From NCBI RefSeq assembly GCF_028200735.1, contig NZ_JAQKPV010000002.1, positions 372,001-436,000 of the forward strand: a stretch of DNA of 64,000 nt. Direction: 5' to 3'. The stretch is from Streptomyces sp. ACA25 (GTDB lineage: Bacteria > Actinomycetota > Actinomycetes > Streptomycetales > Streptomycetaceae). Under the pieces are notes generated by a model that saw only the letters and a program-made list of their open reading frames with translations, ran no database searches and had not been told where the DNA came from. A program made the translations under genes and the position numbers. Shown one piece after another: positions 9,701 through 22,500 of this stretch; positions within the stretch are counted from its first letter, which is position 1; each line of letters opens with the position of its first letter.

Positions 9701-11754
9701 GAAGGCACAAAGTCCGCACCGGTCACCCGCTCCCGCCGTATCAACCCCGCCAAATACGCCGGATCCCGCCGCCCGTCCGGACGCGCCACCACCACACCCG
9801 CACCCACCTGCAACGGAGCGAACAACTCAGGCACCGACACATCGAAACTCGCCGACGTACTCAGCAACACCCGGTCCTGCGCACCCACCCGGAAATGCTC
9901 CAGACCCCACCGCAACCGATTCATGATCGACCGGTGCGCCACCGGCACACCCTTCGGCCCACCAGTAGAACCCGACGTGAAAATCACATACGCCGCATTG
10001 TCCGGCGACAGCGAACGCTCCGGATTCGTCTCCGGATACCCGGACACCTCCGGAAGCACCCCATCCAGCACCAGCAACGGCTCCGCACACTCCAGCACAT
10101 GCCGCACCCGGTCCTCAGGCAGCTCGGTATCCAACGGCACATACGCCGCACCCGCCTTCACCACCGCATAAACCGCCACCAGCAACTCAACCGACCGCGG
10201 CACACGCACCGCGACAAGCCGCTCAGGACCCGCACCCCGCTCGACCAGCCAATGCGCCAACCGGTTCGCACGCCGGTTCAACTCCCCGTACGACAGACTC
10301 TCCCGCTCACCCACCACCGCAACACACTCAGGCGTCCGCTCCACCTGAGCCTCGAACACACCCGGCAACGTCCCCCCACCCACCGGACACGCCGTCTCAT
10401 TCACCCCCCGCACCAACCACTCCCACTCATCCTCCGCCAACACCTCCACCCCACCAACCGCCACCAACGGATCAGCGACCACCTGTTCCAGAACACGCGC
10501 GAACTGACGGGCGATCGCCTCAGCCGTCTCACGGTCGAACAGCTGGGTCGCGTACATGAGGTCGCCCCGCAGTGCGCCGGAGTCGTCCATGGCAATGCTC
10601 AAGAACAGATCGGCCAGCGAAGTCTGTGTGAGGAACTGCTCGAACTCCACTTTCAGCCCGGGTAGTTCGAAGTTCTGCTTCTCGAAGTTCTGCCAGGCGA
10701 ACATCACCTGGAACAGCGGCTGGTACGCCGTGGAGCGTTCGGGGTTGATCAACTCGACCAGCATCTCGAACGGCACGTCCTGGTGCTCGTAGGCTGCCAG
10801 CGCCTTGTCCCGCACCCGGGCGAGCAGGTCCACGAACGACGGGTTGCCGGAGAGCTCGACCCGCAGTACCTGGGTGTTGACGAAGAACCCGACCATATCG
10901 GCCAGCGCCTCGTCGGTCCGCCCGGCGATCGGAGTGCCGATCGTCACATCGTCCCCGCCGCCCAGCTTGCGGAGAAGCACCCCCAGCGCGGCTTGCAGGA
11001 CCATCGACATGGTCATTCCGCGCTCGTCGGCCAGCTTCTGCAGCCCGGCCGCCACCTCCGGTTCCACGACAACGTCGACCGAGTCGCCCTGCGAACTTCT
11101 CTCCGGTGGCCGCGGGCGGTCCAGCGGAAGGTTCAACGGCTGCGGTACCCCGGCCAGCTCCGCGCGCCAGTAGTCGGCCTGTGCCGCGGCCAGGCTGCCA
11201 GGATCGGCCACGTCGCCGAGCAACTCGCGCTGCCACATCGCGTAGTCCTTGTACTGCACGGGCAACGGCGCCCAGGCCGGTGCCGCACCGTTCCGCCGGG
11301 CGGTGTAAGCGGCGGTCAGGTCCCGGGCCAGCGGCCCTCCCGAGACGCCGTCCGCGGCGATGTGGTGGATGAGCAGGACCAGGACGTGTTCCTCGGGCGC
11401 ACAGCGGAACAGGCGCGCCCGGATCGGAATGCCGGCCGCCAGGTCGAACCGGTGCGCGATGAACTCGTCGACCGCGCCGGAGAGGTCCTCGGGCGCCACG
11501 TCGACCACCGGCACCTGCAGCACCACCTCCGCCGACGGCAGGATCCGCTGGTGCGGCTCGTCGTCGTCGTCCGTCACGTACGCGGTGCGCAAGATCTCGT
11601 GCCGGTCGACCAGGTCGCGGATCGCCGCGACGAGGGCGGCCCGGTCCAGTGGCCCTGTCAGTCGGAACGCCGGGGAAATGTTGTAGGTCTCTGCCCCGTC
11701 CTCCAGTTGGTGCGTGAGCCACATACGGCGTTGTGCGAACGAGAGCGGAAGCAC
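6772..11754 (-). CDS. NRPS terminal module C-A-MT-PCP-TE
   Basis: This 1,660-aa last module adds residue 5 and releases the peptide. A condensation domain (about 1-430, HHIAADG near 130) is followed by an adenylation domain (about 450-1330, [11 protein letters not shown] near 595). The A domain is interrupted after motif A8 by an N-methyltransferase (about 900-1150, SAM motif [11 protein letters not shown] near 960). Next are a carrier domain (GGHSLL near 1366) and a thioesterase (GWSYGG near 1505). Pocket residues read by eye are D-V-P-D-E-A-L-V-E(-K). The three acidic positions hint at a basic side chain, but I recognise no exact match. The start is GTG at 11754, eight bases after GAGGAG, which lies at the 3' end of the preceding gene. 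The longer open frame to 11823 overlaps that gene and adds non-family sequence. The A core is almost identical to that of module 2. Confidence 0.95.
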   Translation of the reverse strand: MLPLSFAQRRMWLTHQLEDGAETYNISPAFRLTGPLDRAALVAAIRDLVDRHEILRTAYVTDDDDEPHQRILPSAEVVLQVPVVDVAPEDLSGAVDEFIAHRFDLAAGIPIRARLFRCAPEEHVLVLLIHHIAADGVSGGPLARDLTAAYTARRNGAAPAWAPLPVQYKDYAMWQRELLGDVADPGSLAAAQADYWRAELAGVPQPLNLPLDRPRPPERSSQGDSVDVVVEPEVAAGLQKLADERGMTMSMVLQAALGVLLRKLGGGDDVTIGTPIAGRTDEALADMVGFFVNTQVLRVELSGNPSFVDLLARVRDKALAAYEHQDVPFEMLVELINPERSTAYQPLFQVMFAWQNFEKQNFELPGLKVEFEQFLTQTSLADLFLSIAMDDSGALRGDLMYATQLFDRETAEAIARQFARVLEQVVADPLVAVGGVEVLAEDEWEWLVRGVNETACPVGGGTLPGVFEAQVERTPECVAVVGERESLSYGELNRRANRLAHWLVERGAGPERLVAVRVPRSVELLVAVYAVVKAGAAYVPLDTELPEDRVRHVLECAEPLLVLDGVLPEVSGYPETNPERSLSPDNAAYVIFTSGSTGGPKGVPVAHRSIMNRLRWGLEHFRVGAQDRVLLSTSASFDVSVPELFAPLQVGAGVVVARPDGRRDPAYLAGLIRRERVTGADFVPSLLEAFIAEPAAKECVSLRWIEVAGEAFPAALAGRVTDVLPGCEVHNLYGPTEASVEVTAAQYVPGADRLPIGTPIWNTQVYVLDAALRPVAPGVAGELYLAGVGLARGYLGQAGLTAERFVACPYGAPGSRMYRTGDLVRWARDGQIEYLGRTDFQVKIRGFRIELGDIEHVLTGHPGVAQAAVVARKDQKGEQRLVAYVVPDPDAAVTDADAQVDEWRHVYDESYADSGDAAWGEDFGLWNSVYDGRPIPLEQMREWRDAAVAQVLRFAPRRVLEIGAGSGLLLAKIIGDVDAYWGTDISPTVVDRVRAQAEQAGHGDRVRLSAQAADDISGLPKGGFDTVVINSVAQYFPSVEYLDRVLHGLMELLAPGGRLIVGDVRNAATLRLLTTAAKRTAQPHASHEEVRALVEQALLAERELVVAPEWFAQWAADRSVGVDIRLKPGQAHNELTRHRYEVVLHKEPADVLDLTGVPTVPWGREVSDLAGLGSCAERAGGPVRVSGIPNARLVDEAAAAVSAGVLSADAPVGRPVDPEDLAAWARQQGRDVVLTWSGRAVHSFDAVLLPEGRSVSGGFVPGGADERTWANAPALAKAIGPLLAELPEYLRKSLPDYMVPAAVVPLSEIPLNPAGKLDRGALPSEHATIVSSGEPRNSHEEKLCAFFCDLLGLERVGIDDNFFVLGGHSLLATRLSARIRKQFGVDMPLKTIIQYPTVAELAALVLIGGVPGEEAGSFEVVLPLNRDPGTGKPPVWFFHGGGGLGWAYFTFVPYVPDRPAYALQSRGSNGTDPLMGSVQEMIDDYVDQILETQPEGPFHLVGWSYGGPLAHAAAEVLDRRGHEVALVAVLDAQPATSHPESGFKQVSGRTPDLYRADVEEIFGQFMSTENMDSFLSNMSKVGANNLNKMGDFESPVYRGDLLYFNAKLDKTEEVSSWGPDWRPYVLGSIEEYGVDATHHDLHMPKPAGRIMEIIARKLAQ
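9201..10478. repeat. 1,278-bp near-identical A-domain block, copy 1
   Basis: This segment matches 20101-21378 at a constant offset of 10,900 bp. I saw two differences (9415 A versus 20315 G; 9592 C versus 20492 G), both silent at the protein level. It covers the end of the C-A linker through the A core to about motif A8. Identity stops abruptly at both ends. It looks like a recent gene conversion or segmental duplication. Confidence 0.95.
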
Positions 11755-11759
11755 TGGCG

Positions 11760-14700
11760 TTACTCCTCTACGATCATCTTGCGGAGACTGGGCCGAAGGG
11801 GAACTGCGGATTCCTCCGACCACGCGGCGAGCGCGGCCACCGTCGGCAGGTCGAAGAGCTTGCGGATGGGAATCTCTGTCCGCATCTCTGCGCGGGCCCG
11901 GGTGATCAGCCGGGTGGCGAGCAGAGAGTGCCCTCCGAGCTCGAAGAAGCCGTCGTCGATGCCGACCCTCTCCAGGCCGAGCACCTCGGCGAACAGCTTT
12001 GCCAGGGCCTTCTCGCGAGCGGTGCGGGGCGCCCGGAAGGGCGTTCTGGTGGTGAGGTCAGGGGCAGGCAGGGCCTTGAGGTCGAGCTTGCCGTTGGGGG
12101 ACAGGGGCAGCCGGTCGACCGGTACGCAGGCGGCGGGGACCATGTAGTCGGGCAGCCGCTCGCTCAGGTACTCGTGCAGAGCAGCCGGGTCCGGGACGGG
12201 GTCGCCGGGGGCAGGGACGAAGTAGGCGGCCAGGCAGGGGGTGGTGTCGCCGGTTCGGCGGGTCACCACGGCGGCCTGCGCGATGTGGGGATGGGCCGTC
12301 AGGGCGGCTTCGACTTCGCCGGGTTCGACGCGGTAGCCACGGATCTTGACCTGGGTGTCGATGCGGCCCAGGTGGTGCAGCTCACCGTCGGGAGTGATGC
12401 GGGCGAGGTCGCCGGTGCGGTACATCCGGGAGCCGGGAGGCCCGTAGGGGTCAGGGACGAAGCGGTCGGCGGTCATGCCGGGCTGACGGTGGTAGCCGCG
12501 TCCGGCGCCGGCCAGGTAGAGCTCGCCCGGTGTGTCCGGGGGCAGCAGCGCCAGGCCGGGGCTGAGGACGTAGGCGCGTACGCCGGGAAAGGGGCGGCCG
12601 ATGGGCACCCCGGTGGCGTAGGGGTCGTCGGGGTCCAGGAGGTGGCCGGTGGCGTAGAAGGTCTCGCTGGGGCCGTAGCTGTTGATGACACGGGCTTCGG
12701 GCCAGCGCGTGCGCACCCGCTCCGCCAGGACCGGGGTCAGCACCTCGCCGGAGATGTTCAGCGCCGTGGGCCTGATGCGGCCGGCGAGCTGGTCGACGAG
12801 CTCGGCGAAGGCCGACGGCACCGAGCAGATGACGTCGACGTCCCAGGTGTCGCGTTCGGCCAGCTCCAGCACGTCGCGCACGATTTCGGCGGTGCCACCC
12901 GTGGTGAGCGCGGCGAACGTCTCGAAGGTGGCGACGTCGAAGCCGAACGAGGCGGCGACCAGCACCCGCCGGCCCGATTCCATTCCCGCATGCGCGACCA
13001 GGGCGTCCACAGCGTTGACGACGGTGGCCTGGGTGACGCCCACGCCCTTGGGCACGCCGGTGGAACCGGAGGTGTAGAGGACGTAGGCGAGGTTCCCGGG
13101 GCGGGCCGTCGGACGTGACGCGGTTTCCGCGGCGCCCGTGGCGACCCGAGCCGTGGTCTGGAGATCGATGTCGTCGAGGAGAAGAACGGGGATGTCCGTG
13201 GCGGGGACGAGCGTGCGGGTGTCGGCGTCGGCGAGGAGCAGATGGGGCCGGGCCCCGGGGAGGACCTGCGGAAGGCGGGAAGCGGCGTAGGCGGGGTCGA
13301 CGGGCAGATAGGCCCCGCCCGCCTTGAGCACAGCCAGGATGGCCACCACCATGTTCACGGTGCGTGGCAGGAGCAGACACACCACTGTCTCCGGGCCGAC
13401 CCCGTGCCCCGCCAGCTCGGCCGCGAGCCGATCGGCGCGGGCGTTCAGCTGGGCGTACGTGAGTGACTCGCCCCCGGCGACCACGGCGACCGCGTCGGGG
13501 GTCCGCACCACCTGTGCCTCGACGAGCTCGGTGATCGTGACGTCCCGGGCCGCGCCGACCGTCTCGTCCAACCGGGCCAGCAGCTCGCGTTCGGCCGGCT
13601 CCAGGGAGTCGGCCTGCGCGACCTTGAGCTCGGGGGTGACCGCCAGTTGCTTCAGGAAGCGGACAAGGCGGGCCGCGTACGTCACCACCGTGTCCCGGTC
13701 GAAGACACCCGGCGCGTACTGAATGGCGAGTTGGAGGTGCGGGTCGGCCGCCGCCGTCAGACACAGTGCGTAGTGGTTGCCCGCGAACGGGCGGAGGCCG
13801 GTGAAAGCGATTCCGTCCGCGGCATCGCTGGCCGCGCCCAGACCCTTCCGGTCGACCGGGTACGACTCGAAGACGACCAGCGTGTCGAAGAGAGACCGCA
13901 CACCGACGGCCTGTTGGATCTCCGCGAGCCCGTAGTAGTGGTGCTCCACCAGGCCGGCCTGCCGGCTCTGAAGCCGGGTCAGAACCTCGGCGAGGGTGTC
14001 ACCGGGCGCGTACGCAACGCGTACGGGAAGGGTGTTGATGAACATGCCCACCATCGACTCGACCCCCGTCACCGCAGGCGGGCGGCCCGAGACGGTGGTG
14101 CCGAACACCACGTCCTGGCGACCGGTCAGCTGGCCGAGCAGCAGCGCCCAGGCGCCTTGGACCAGGGAGTTGACGGTGACGCCCAGTTCGGACGCCCGCC
14201 GGACGAGTTCGCGCGCCTCGTCGAGCGGGAGCGCGATGTCGACCTGGTCGCGGCCACCGTCGTCCGCGCTCGCTGAGTCGGGTGCGAGCAGGGTCGGTTC
14301 CTCGACCCCTTCGAGTTCGGCCGCCCACGCACGTGCCGCCTCGTCCTGGTCCTGCCGGCTGAGCCAGGAGAGGAAGTCGCCGTAGTCACGGGGGCCGGGC
14401 AGACCGGCCGGGTCGCCGTCGGAGGCGTAGAGCAGAAGCAGGTCCTGCATGAGCAGGGGCGTGGACCAGCCGTCGTAGAGCGCATGGTGGGCGGTCAGCA
14501 CGAGCTCGGTCCGGTCGGGTCCGAGAACGGCGAGTGCCAGCCGCATCAGTGGCGGGGCGTCCGCGTCGAAGTAGGTCGTCCGGTCCTGCTGAAGGAAGCG
14601 CTCGAACGTCGCTTCCGCCTCGCCGGTGGCGGTCAGGTCGAGGTACTGCCACGGCAGGGTCAGCGCCTCCGGCACGACCTGCACGAGATCACCGTCCGCC

Positions 14701-17700
14701 CGGTCGACGAACGCGGCGCGGAGGCTGGGGTAACGGTCGAGGAGCGCCTGCCCGGCCCGGGACATCCGTTTCGGGTCGACCTCGCCGGACAGGTGGAACA
14801 CCAGCTGTATGTGGTAGGGGTCGAACGACGCCCCGGCAAGCATCGCTTGGAAGAGGATCCCGGACTGCGCAGGGGTGGTCGGCCATACCTCGGCCAGCTT
14901 GCCGAAGCGGGCCTCCCATGCATCGATCTCCTCCTGGTCCACGTCGACCAGGGGCGCGTCGCCGGGAGTCAGCCCGCCGGCGTCAGGGCCGGTGGTGTGC
15001 CGGGCCAGGGCGGTCAGCGCGTCGACCCACAGTCCGGCCAGCTCGGTCACCTCCTCCCGGGAGAGGACGCCGGTGGGAAAGCCGAAGTAGGCGGTCAGCT
15101 CCTCCCCGTCGGCCGTACGGGTGGCCACCGCGTTGATCTCCAGAGCCGACAGCACCGGCATGTCCTGATCCGGCGCGGCGACCAGGTCCCGGTGCGTGGT
15201 GTCCGGTGCCCAGCCCAGCCCCCGCAGTTCCTCGGGGATGTCGGCGCCGGAGGACTTGCCGAGGTAGTTGAACCCGATCTGCGGTTCCCGCTGCCCGGTC
15301 AGGGCTGCGGAGGTCTGCGGGTTGAGGTGGCGCAGCAGGCCATAACCCATGCCCTCGTCGGGGACTGCCCGCAGCTGCTCCTTGACGGCCTTGATCGCCT
15401 TCCCGGCGGCCTTGCCGCCGGCGAACGCGTCCGCCACGTCGATGCCCGATACGTCCAAGCGCACCGGGTACATCGCGGTGAGCCACCCGACCGTGCCGGA
15501 CAGGTCCGCGCCGGGCACCAGGTGCTCTTCGCGGCCATGTCCTTCACGCCGGATGAGAGTGGAGGGGGCGATGTCGCCCCGCTTCTCGCGCCAGCGTGCC
15601 AGCGCCAGCGCGAGCCCGGCCAGCAGCCCGTCGTCGCCCCCTCCACGGAACACGGCGGGCACCGTGTTCAGCAGCGTTTCCGTGACGTCCGCCGGCACCT
15701 GGACGCGGACCGTGTCAACGGTGGCCGCGACATCACACGTCAGGTCCAGCTCCCGCGCCCCGAGCACCGGCTCGTCCCCGGCCAGGATCTCCTGCCACAC
15801 GGGGAGTTCCGCCACCCGCTCGGGAGTGGCCGCCTCGTCGGCGAGGGCATGCGCCCACCGCCGCAACGACGTGCCCGTCCTCGCCGGTTGCGGGCTGCGG
15901 CTGCCGCCTCTGACCCGCTGCCAGGCGGACACCAGGTCCGGGACCAGGATCCGCCACGACACTCCGTCGACGACCAGGTGGTGCAACACGATCAGCAACC
16001 GGTCCCCCTCCGCGGGGGAGGTCAGCCACACGAACTGCGCCATCACGCCCGCGTCCGGATCCAGGCGGTCCGCAGCCGCATCCAGCTCGGCCTGCACATC
16101 GGCTTCACCGTAGGCGGCTTCGCGCACCAGCGTGTCGGCGTCCACGCTGCCCACCGGCCCCACCCGCAGGCCCGGATGAGCCCGGTCGAGCCGGGCACGC
16201 AGCACGTCGTGCCTGTCAAGCAGCGTCTGCAGCGTCGCGACCAGACCCGCACGGTCGATGTCCCGGGGCAGGGTCAGCATCCCGGACATGCAGAACCGGC
16301 CGATGCCGCCCCCCAGGGCGAGCACGTGCGCGGCGGTCGGCGTCAGTGGCGCCCAGCCGACGCCGCCTCCCGGCAGCTCGGCCAGGGACACCCGCTCCTT
16401 CTCGGCCCGGCCCTCGACCAGCTCCGCGAGCCGGGCGACCGTACGGTGCTCGAAGACCTCCCGCGTCGTGACCGCGACACCGCGCGACTTGGCCCGCGCG
16501 ACCACTTGGATCGACCGAATGCTGTCCCCGCCACTGGCGAAGAAGTCGTCGTCGATGCCCGCCTGCTGGGTGTCGAGCACATCGGCGTACACCTCGGCCA
16601 GCACCCGCTCCGCCTCGCTGCGCGGCGCGCGGTACGCGGCATCGGTGAACTCCGGCTCCGGCAGCGCGGCCCGGTCCAGCTTCCCGTTCGCGGTCAACGG
16701 CAGCCGGTCAAGCACCACGAGCTGGGCGGGCACCATGTAGTCCGGCAACCGCTCGGCCACGAAGCGCCGGAGATCCGGCACCGGGACACTGGCATCGCCT
16801 TCTCCGGTACGGCCGTCCACAGGCACCACATGGCCCACGAGCCGTGGCCTGCCGGCCTGATCCTCGCAGAGCGTGACCACCGCCTGGCTGACCGCGGGAT
16901 GCTGGGCGACGACCGCCTCGATCTCGGTCGGGTCGATACGGATGCCGTTGACCTTCACCTGGGAGTCGGCACGTCCCGTGTACCTCAGTTGCCCGTTCTC
17001 GTCCCAATGCGCCAGGTCACCGGTGCGGTACATCCGCGCACCGGCGGGACCGAAGGGGCAGGCGACAAATCGCTCCGCGGTAGCGCCACCGCTCCGGTGA
17101 TAGCCGCGGGCCAGCAGACCGGCGACGTACAGTTCACCGACCACACCCGGCGCCACCGGCGTCAGCTCCGGCCCGAGGATGTAGGCGCGCATGTTCGCCA
17201 GCGGCCTTCCGACCGGTATCGCCCCGCCTTCGGCCCACTGCTGCGGCAGGGTGAACGTGGAAGCGTAGAAGCTCTCCGTCTGCCCATAGGCGTTGATGAC
17301 GCGAACCCCGGGCAAGGCGTCACGAACCTTGCGGACCAGATCGGCCGAGAGTGCCTCACCGGCGAAGATCACGGTCTCCACATCGAGCTCGAGGCTGCCC
17401 GCGTCCTCGGTGACGATCTGGTCCAGCAGCGCGGAGAACACCGTCGGCACAGCACTGATCGTGGTACCCGACCAGCTGCGGCGTTCGGCGAGTTCCAGCA
17501 CGTCACGAACGATCTCGACACTCGCCCCGGCAGCGAGCGCGGTGAATATCTCGAATACGGAGACATCGAAGTTCACCGAGGTCGCGGCGAGCATCCGGGA
17601 TCCCGCATCGACACGCGCTGCCCGGCTCAGGTCCCGCACGCCGTTGACCACGCTGGCGTGGGTGATGGCCACACCCTTGGGAGTGCCGGTCGATCCGGAA

Positions 17701-19523
17701 GTGAACATCACATAGGCCAGATTGTCCGGACCGACTCCGGTATCCGGGGCGTCGAGAACGGGGCCGTCGAGGTCCAGGTCGCCCAGGTGAAGCACCGGCT
17801 GCCGGCACAGTGCCGCTGTCCCCGCCGTTTCGTGATCGATCAGTACCAGTGCCGGATCGGCGGTACGGAGCAGGAGGCCGACTCGCGCGGACGGGTAGTC
17901 GGGATCGATCGGCAGGTAGGCGCCGTCGGCCTTGAGTACGGCCAGGAGTGCGATCACCAAGTCCGCCGATCGCGGCAGAGCCACCGCCACCAGTACGTCC
18001 GGACCGACCCCGTGTTCGCGCAACACCGCGGCCAGCCGGTCGGACCGGGCGTCCAGCTCTGCGTAGGACAAGGTGGTTTGCCCGCACGTCACCGCTGTCG
18101 CATCCGGCGTCCGCGTCACCTGGGCGGCGACCAGCTCCGGCACCGTCGCGGCCCGTACCGGGACCGTCGTCTCGTTCAGCTCTGCCAGCCGGTCCCGCTC
18201 CGAAACGGTGAGCACGTCCACCCCACCGAGCCGTACCCCGGGATCGGCCACCACCTGCCGCAGCAGCCGCACGAAGCGGTCGACGAGACTCTCGGCCGTG
18301 GCGTGCTCGAACAGCTCCGTCGCGTACTCAAGCCTCCCGTAGGCATGCCCGGACGGGTCGGGGACGATGTTGAAGAACAGGTCGAACTTCGCGGTACCGG
18401 TGCCCGCCGGGACAAAGGAGACCCGCAGACCCGGTATCTCGATCTCCGACCACGCGAACTGCCAGGCCAGCATCACCTGGAACAGCGGCTGGTAGGAGGT
18501 GGTGCGGTCCGGTCCGAGCAGCTCCACCAATCGCTCGAACGGAACATCCTGATTGTCGTAAGCGGCAAGAGCCCTCTCGCGCACCCGCTCCAGCAGGTCG
18601 CCGAACGACGGGTTTCCCGACAGGTCGGCGCGCAGCACCCAGGTGTTGGCGAAGAACCCGACCAGGTCCTCGAGCTGCTCATCGGCGCGCCCCTCGATCG
18701 GGCTCCCGATCGTCAGGTCGTTGCCGGCGCCGAGGTGGTGCAGGAGCGCGGCGAGCGCGGCCTGCGCGACCATCGGCGCTGTGGCACCGTGGTCTGCGGC
18801 CAGCTTGCCGATTCCGGCGAGCAGTTCCCGGTCCAGCTCGAAGTCGACATGGCCGCCGCGGTGGCCGGCCGCCGTGGGCCGTGGCCGGTCGAGCGGCAAC
18901 TGCACCGGCTGCGGCACTCCGGCCAGCTCCTTGCGCCAGTAGTCCAGTTGCTCCGCAACGATGCTCTCCGGGTCCTCCTCGTCACCCAGCAGCTGCCGCT
19001 GCCACACCGTGTAGTCCTTGTACTGCACCGCCAGGGGCGTCCACTCAGGCGCACGCCCCTGGTGGCGAGCCACGTACGCCGTCAGCAGATCCCGCATGAA
19101 CGGCGCCATCGACGCACCGTCCGCCGCGATGTGATGGAACACGAACACCAGCACGTGCTCCTGTGGGGAGACGCGGAACACGGTGGTCCGCAAGGGGAGC
19201 TCGGCTTCCAGGTCGAACCCCTCGCACACCACCTCGCCCAGTGCGGCATCCACCGCGTCCGCGGCGACGTCGACCACCCCGAAGGGGAGGGCCGCGTCCT
19301 CCGGCGGCAGGACCTGCTGCTCCGGCGTACCGTCCGCGTTCTCGACCACCAGGGTGCGCAGGCTCTCGTGCCGGGTGACGACATCCGTCACCGCCGCGGA
19401 CAGAGCACCTGTGTCCAGCGGCCCCTCCAGACGCAGCACGAACGGAATGTTGTACGTCGCGGACGGGCCTTCCAGACGGTGGAGGAACCACAGCCGACGC
19501 TGGGCGAAGGACAACGGGATCAT
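11760..19523 (-). CDS. NRPS bimodule C-A-PCP-E-C-A-PCP (modules 3-4)
   Basis: This 2,587-aa synthetase starts at ATG 19523, eight bases after an AGGAG that overlaps the stop of the previous gene. Module 3 has C (HHIAADG near 132), A ([10 protein letters not shown] near 609), PCP (ASGGDS, Ser near 1000, the epimerase-type carrier) and E ([11 protein letters not shown] near 1182). Module 4 has a C domain after epimerisation (HHALYDG near 1679), A ([10 protein letters not shown] near 2151) and PCP (LGGHS near 2530). Pocket residues by eye are D-V-F-S-I-A-A-Y-A for A3 and D-V-F-C-N-S-S-Y-A for A4. Both resemble the module 1 pocket, so the three may take the same or related substrates. I think this pocket matches piperazate A domains of the kutzneride/himastatin type. 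All C and E catalytic histidine motifs are intact. Confidence 0.95.
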   Translation of the reverse strand: MIPLSFAQRRLWFLHRLEGPSATYNIPFVLRLEGPLDTGALSAAVTDVVTRHESLRTLVVENADGTPEQQVLPPEDAALPFGVVDVAADAVDAALGEVVCEGFDLEAELPLRTTVFRVSPQEHVLVFVFHHIAADGASMAPFMRDLLTAYVARHQGRAPEWTPLAVQYKDYTVWQRQLLGDEEDPESIVAEQLDYWRKELAGVPQPVQLPLDRPRPTAAGHRGGHVDFELDRELLAGIGKLAADHGATAPMVAQAALAALLHHLGAGNDLTIGSPIEGRADEQLEDLVGFFANTWVLRADLSGNPSFGDLLERVRERALAAYDNQDVPFERLVELLGPDRTTSYQPLFQVMLAWQFAWSEIEIPGLRVSFVPAGTGTAKFDLFFNIVPDPSGHAYGRLEYATELFEHATAESLVDRFVRLLRQVVADPGVRLGGVDVLTVSERDRLAELNETTVPVRAATVPELVAAQVTRTPDATAVTCGQTTLSYAELDARSDRLAAVLREHGVGPDVLVAVALPRSADLVIALLAVLKADGAYLPIDPDYPSARVGLLLRTADPALVLIDHETAGTAALCRQPVLHLGDLDLDGPVLDAPDTGVGPDNLAYVMFTSGSTGTPKGVAITHASVVNGVRDLSRAARVDAGSRMLAATSVNFDVSVFEIFTALAAGASVEIVRDVLELAERRSWSGTTISAVPTVFSALLDQIVTEDAGSLELDVETVIFAGEALSADLVRKVRDALPGVRVINAYGQTESFYASTFTLPQQWAEGGAIPVGRPLANMRAYILGPELTPVAPGVVGELYVAGLLARGYHRSGGATAERFVACPFGPAGARMYRTGDLAHWDENGQLRYTGRADSQVKVNGIRIDPTEIEAVVAQHPAVSQAVVTLCEDQAGRPRLVGHVVPVDGRTGEGDASVPVPDLRRFVAERLPDYMVPAQLVVLDRLPLTANGKLDRAALPEPEFTDAAYRAPRSEAERVLAEVYADVLDTQQAGIDDDFFASGGDSIRSIQVVARAKSRGVAVTTREVFEHRTVARLAELVEGRAEKERVSLAELPGGGVGWAPLTPTAAHVLALGGGIGRFCMSGMLTLPRDIDRAGLVATLQTLLDRHDVLRARLDRAHPGLRVGPVGSVDADTLVREAAYGEADVQAELDAAADRLDPDAGVMAQFVWLTSPAEGDRLLIVLHHLVVDGVSWRILVPDLVSAWQRVRGGSRSPQPARTGTSLRRWAHALADEAATPERVAELPVWQEILAGDEPVLGARELDLTCDVAATVDTVRVQVPADVTETLLNTVPAVFRGGGDDGLLAGLALALARWREKRGDIAPSTLIRREGHGREEHLVPGADLSGTVGWLTAMYPVRLDVSGIDVADAFAGGKAAGKAIKAVKEQLRAVPDEGMGYGLLRHLNPQTSAALTGQREPQIGFNYLGKSSGADIPEELRGLGWAPDTTHRDLVAAPDQDMPVLSALEINAVATRTADGEELTAYFGFPTGVLSREEVTELAGLWVDALTALARHTTGPDAGGLTPGDAPLVDVDQEEIDAWEARFGKLAEVWPTTPAQSGILFQAMLAGASFDPYHIQLVFHLSGEVDPKRMSRAGQALLDRYPSLRAAFVDRADGDLVQVVPEALTLPWQYLDLTATGEAEATFERFLQQDRTTYFDADAPPLMRLALAVLGPDRTELVLTAHHALYDGWSTPLLMQDLLLLYASDGDPAGLPGPRDYGDFLSWLSRQDQDEAARAWAAELEGVEEPTLLAPDSASADDGGRDQVDIALPLDEARELVRRASELGVTVNSLVQGAWALLLGQLTGRQDVVFGTTVSGRPPAVTGVESMVGMFINTLPVRVAYAPGDTLAEVLTRLQSRQAGLVEHHYYGLAEIQQAVGVRSLFDTLVVFESYPVDRKGLGAASDAADGIAFTGLRPFAGNHYALCLTAAADPHLQLAIQYAPGVFDRDTVVTYAARLVRFLKQLAVTPELKVAQADSLEPAERELLARLDETVGAARDVTITELVEAQVVRTPDAVAVVAGGESLTYAQLNARADRLAAELAGHGVGPETVVCLLLPRTVNMVVAILAVLKAGGAYLPVDPAYAASRLPQVLPGARPHLLLADADTRTLVPATDIPVLLLDDIDLQTTARVATGAAETASRPTARPGNLAYVLYTSGSTGVPKGVGVTQATVVNAVDALVAHAGMESGRRVLVAASFGFDVATFETFAALTTGGTAEIVRDVLELAERDTWDVDVICSVPSAFAELVDQLAGRIRPTALNISGEVLTPVLAERVRTRWPEARVINSYGPSETFYATGHLLDPDDPYATGVPIGRPFPGVRAYVLSPGLALLPPDTPGELYLAGAGRGYHRQPGMTADRFVPDPYGPPGSRMYRTGDLARITPDGELHHLGRIDTQVKIRGYRVEPGEVEAALTAHPHIAQAAVVTRRTGDTTPCLAAYFVPAPGDPVPDPAALHEYLSERLPDYMVPAACVPVDRLPLSPNGKLDLKALPAPDLTTRTPFRAPRTAREKALAKLFAEVLGLERVGIDDGFFELGGHSLLATRLITRARAEMRTEIPIRKLFDLPTVAALAAWSEESAVPLRPSLRKMIVEE

Positions 19524-19534
19524 CGTTGCTACTC

Positions 19535-22500
19535 CTAAACGTTCATCTGTCGCAGCTGGGGGCGGCTCGACTTGGTGGCCAGCTTCTCGATCCGGGCCGC
19601 CAACTGCGCGACGGTCGGATTGCGGAACACGGTCGTGACCTTCACGTCGACGTTGAGCTCATTGCGTATGCGGCCGATCAGTCGGGTGGCCAGCAGCGAA
19701 TGCCCACCGTGCTCGAAGAAGTCGATGTCGATTCCGGGTTCCTCCACCCCGAGCAGCTCGGCGAACATCCGGCAGAGGACCTGCTCGTTGTGGTCGCGCG
19801 GCCCTCGTCCGGTGGCGGCTTCGGTGTGGTCCGGTGCGGGGAGCGCATTGCGGTCGAGCTTCCCGCTCGGTGTCGCGGGGAGCTCGGCGAGAGGCACGAT
19901 CGCCGAGGGGACCATGTACTCCGGCAGATGCGCCCGGGCCAGATCCGTCAGGGCCTTGAGGTCCGGCTCGGTCGCCTCCGCCTTGCCGTTGCCCGGCACG
20001 ACGTACGCGACCAGCCGCTGGTCACCGGCGCGGTCCTCGCGGACCACGACCACCGCGCTGTCGACATCCGGATGCGCGGTCAGCACCGACTCCACCTCGG
20101 CCAGTTCGATGCGGAATCCGCGGATCTTGACTTGGAAGTCGGTCCGGCCGAGGTACTCGATCTGGCCGTCCCTGGCCCATCGCACCAGGTCCCCGGTGCG
20201 GTACATCCGAGACCCCGGAGCACCGTACGGGCAGGCCACGAACCGTTCCGCGGTCAGCCCGGCCTGCCCCAGGTAGCCCCGCGCCAGACCCACCCCGGCC
20301 AGATACAACTCACCGGCGACCCCGGGCGCGACCGGACGCAGCGCCGCGTCCAGCACATACACCTGCGTGTTCCAGATCGGCGTGCCGATCGGCAGCCGAT
20401 CCGCCCCCGGCACGTACTGCGCCGCCGTCACCTCCACCGACGCCTCGGTGGGCCCGTACAGGTTGTGCACCTCACACCCGGGCAGCACATCGGTGACCCT
20501 GCCGGCCAACGCCGCCGGGAACGCCTCACCCGCGACCTCGATCCAGCGCAGACTCACACACTCCTTCGCAGCCGGCTCAGCAATGAACGCCTCCAGCAAA
20601 GAAGGCACAAAGTCCGCACCGGTCACCCGCTCCCGCCGTATCAACCCCGCCAAATACGCCGGATCCCGCCGCCCGTCCGGACGCGCCACCACCACACCCG
20701 CACCCACCTGCAACGGAGCGAACAACTCAGGCACCGACACATCGAAACTCGCCGACGTACTCAGCAACACCCGGTCCTGCGCACCCACCCGGAAATGCTC
20801 CAGACCCCACCGCAACCGATTCATGATCGACCGGTGCGCCACCGGCACACCCTTCGGCCCACCAGTAGAACCCGACGTGAAAATCACATACGCCGCATTG
20901 TCCGGCGACAGCGAACGCTCCGGATTCGTCTCCGGATACCCGGACACCTCCGGAAGCACCCCATCCAGCACCAGCAACGGCTCCGCACACTCCAGCACAT
21001 GCCGCACCCGGTCCTCAGGCAGCTCGGTATCCAACGGCACATACGCCGCACCCGCCTTCACCACCGCATAAACCGCCACCAGCAACTCAACCGACCGCGG
21101 CACACGCACCGCGACAAGCCGCTCAGGACCCGCACCCCGCTCGACCAGCCAATGCGCCAACCGGTTCGCACGCCGGTTCAACTCCCCGTACGACAGACTC
21201 TCCCGCTCACCCACCACCGCAACACACTCAGGCGTCCGCTCCACCTGAGCCTCGAACACACCCGGCAACGTCCCCCCACCCACCGGACACGCCGTCTCAT
21301 TCACCCCCCGCACCAACCACTCCCACTCATCCTCCGCCAACACCTCCACCCCACCAACCGCCACCAACGGATCAGCGAGCAGCTGCTCGAGCACCCGGAC
21401 GAGCCGGGCGGCGATCGCCTCAGCCGTCTCACGGTCGTAGAGGTTGTTCTGGTAGTCGAGAGAGAGCCGCAAGTAGGGGTCGGAGGCGTTGAGGGTGAGC
21501 GGGTAGTGCGAGCCCGCGTACGGCCGGATGGCGTCAATGGTGAACCCGGCGGAGGTGTTCGCGTCGACCATGCCCTCGCGGTCGATCGGGTAGTTCTCGA
21601 ACACGACGATCGTGTCGAACAGGGCGGGCAGCCCGACGCCGCGCTGGATGTCGGCAAGCCCGTAGTAGTGGTGGTCGAGCAGCGCGGTCTGCCGCTCCTG
21701 CAGCGTGGTGATGACGTCGGCCATGCTGTGCTCGGGTCGGCAGAGAGCCCTGGTCGGCAGGGTGTTGATGAACAGACCGACCATCTCGTCGGAACCGGCC
21801 ACGTCCGCCGGGCGACCGTTGACGACGGCGCCGAACACCACGTCCTGCCGGCCGGTCAGCTTCGAGAGCAGGATCGCCCACGCGCCCTGCAGGAGCGTGT
21901 TCAGGGTGACCCCGAGTTCCGCGGCGCGCCGGGCGAGCTCACGTCCCTTGTCGATCGACAGCGGTACCTCGACCCGCCCGAGGGCGGACGCCGCCTCCTG
22001 GACCGGAGCGTCCGGTGCCACCAGGGTCGGCTGGTCGAATCCGGCGAGTTCAGCTTTCCAGCGAGCGGCCGACACCTCCCGGTCCTGCGTGGCCAGCCAG
22101 GCCAGATAGTCACCGTAGCTTCGGGCCGGGGAGAGCTCGCAGGTCCCGGAGTACAGTCGCACCAGGTCCGTGATCACCAGCGGCGACGACCAGCCGTCGA
22201 ACAGCGTGTGATGCGCCGTGAAGATGAGTTTCGCCCGCTGCGTACCGCAGGTGAGGAGCGCCAGGCGGAGCAACGGCGGCCGGGTGGGATCGAGCTGGTC
22301 GGCCCGGTCCTCGGCAAGTGCCTTGTCGAGCGCCGCGTCCTGCTCGGCCTCGTCCCGGCCGGTCAGGTCGATGTGCCGCCAGGGGACGGTGACGTGTTCC
22401 GCCACCACCTGCACCGGCTCACCGCCTGCACCGGTGAGGAACGCGGAGCGCAGGTTCGGGTAACGGTCGAGGAGCGCCTGCCCGGCCGACCGCATGCGCT

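Noticed and set aside
7120..10665. 1,181-codon open frame on the plus strand
   Set aside because: It is a shadow of the minus-strand NRPS. The product is Arg/His/Pro-rich without domain motifs.
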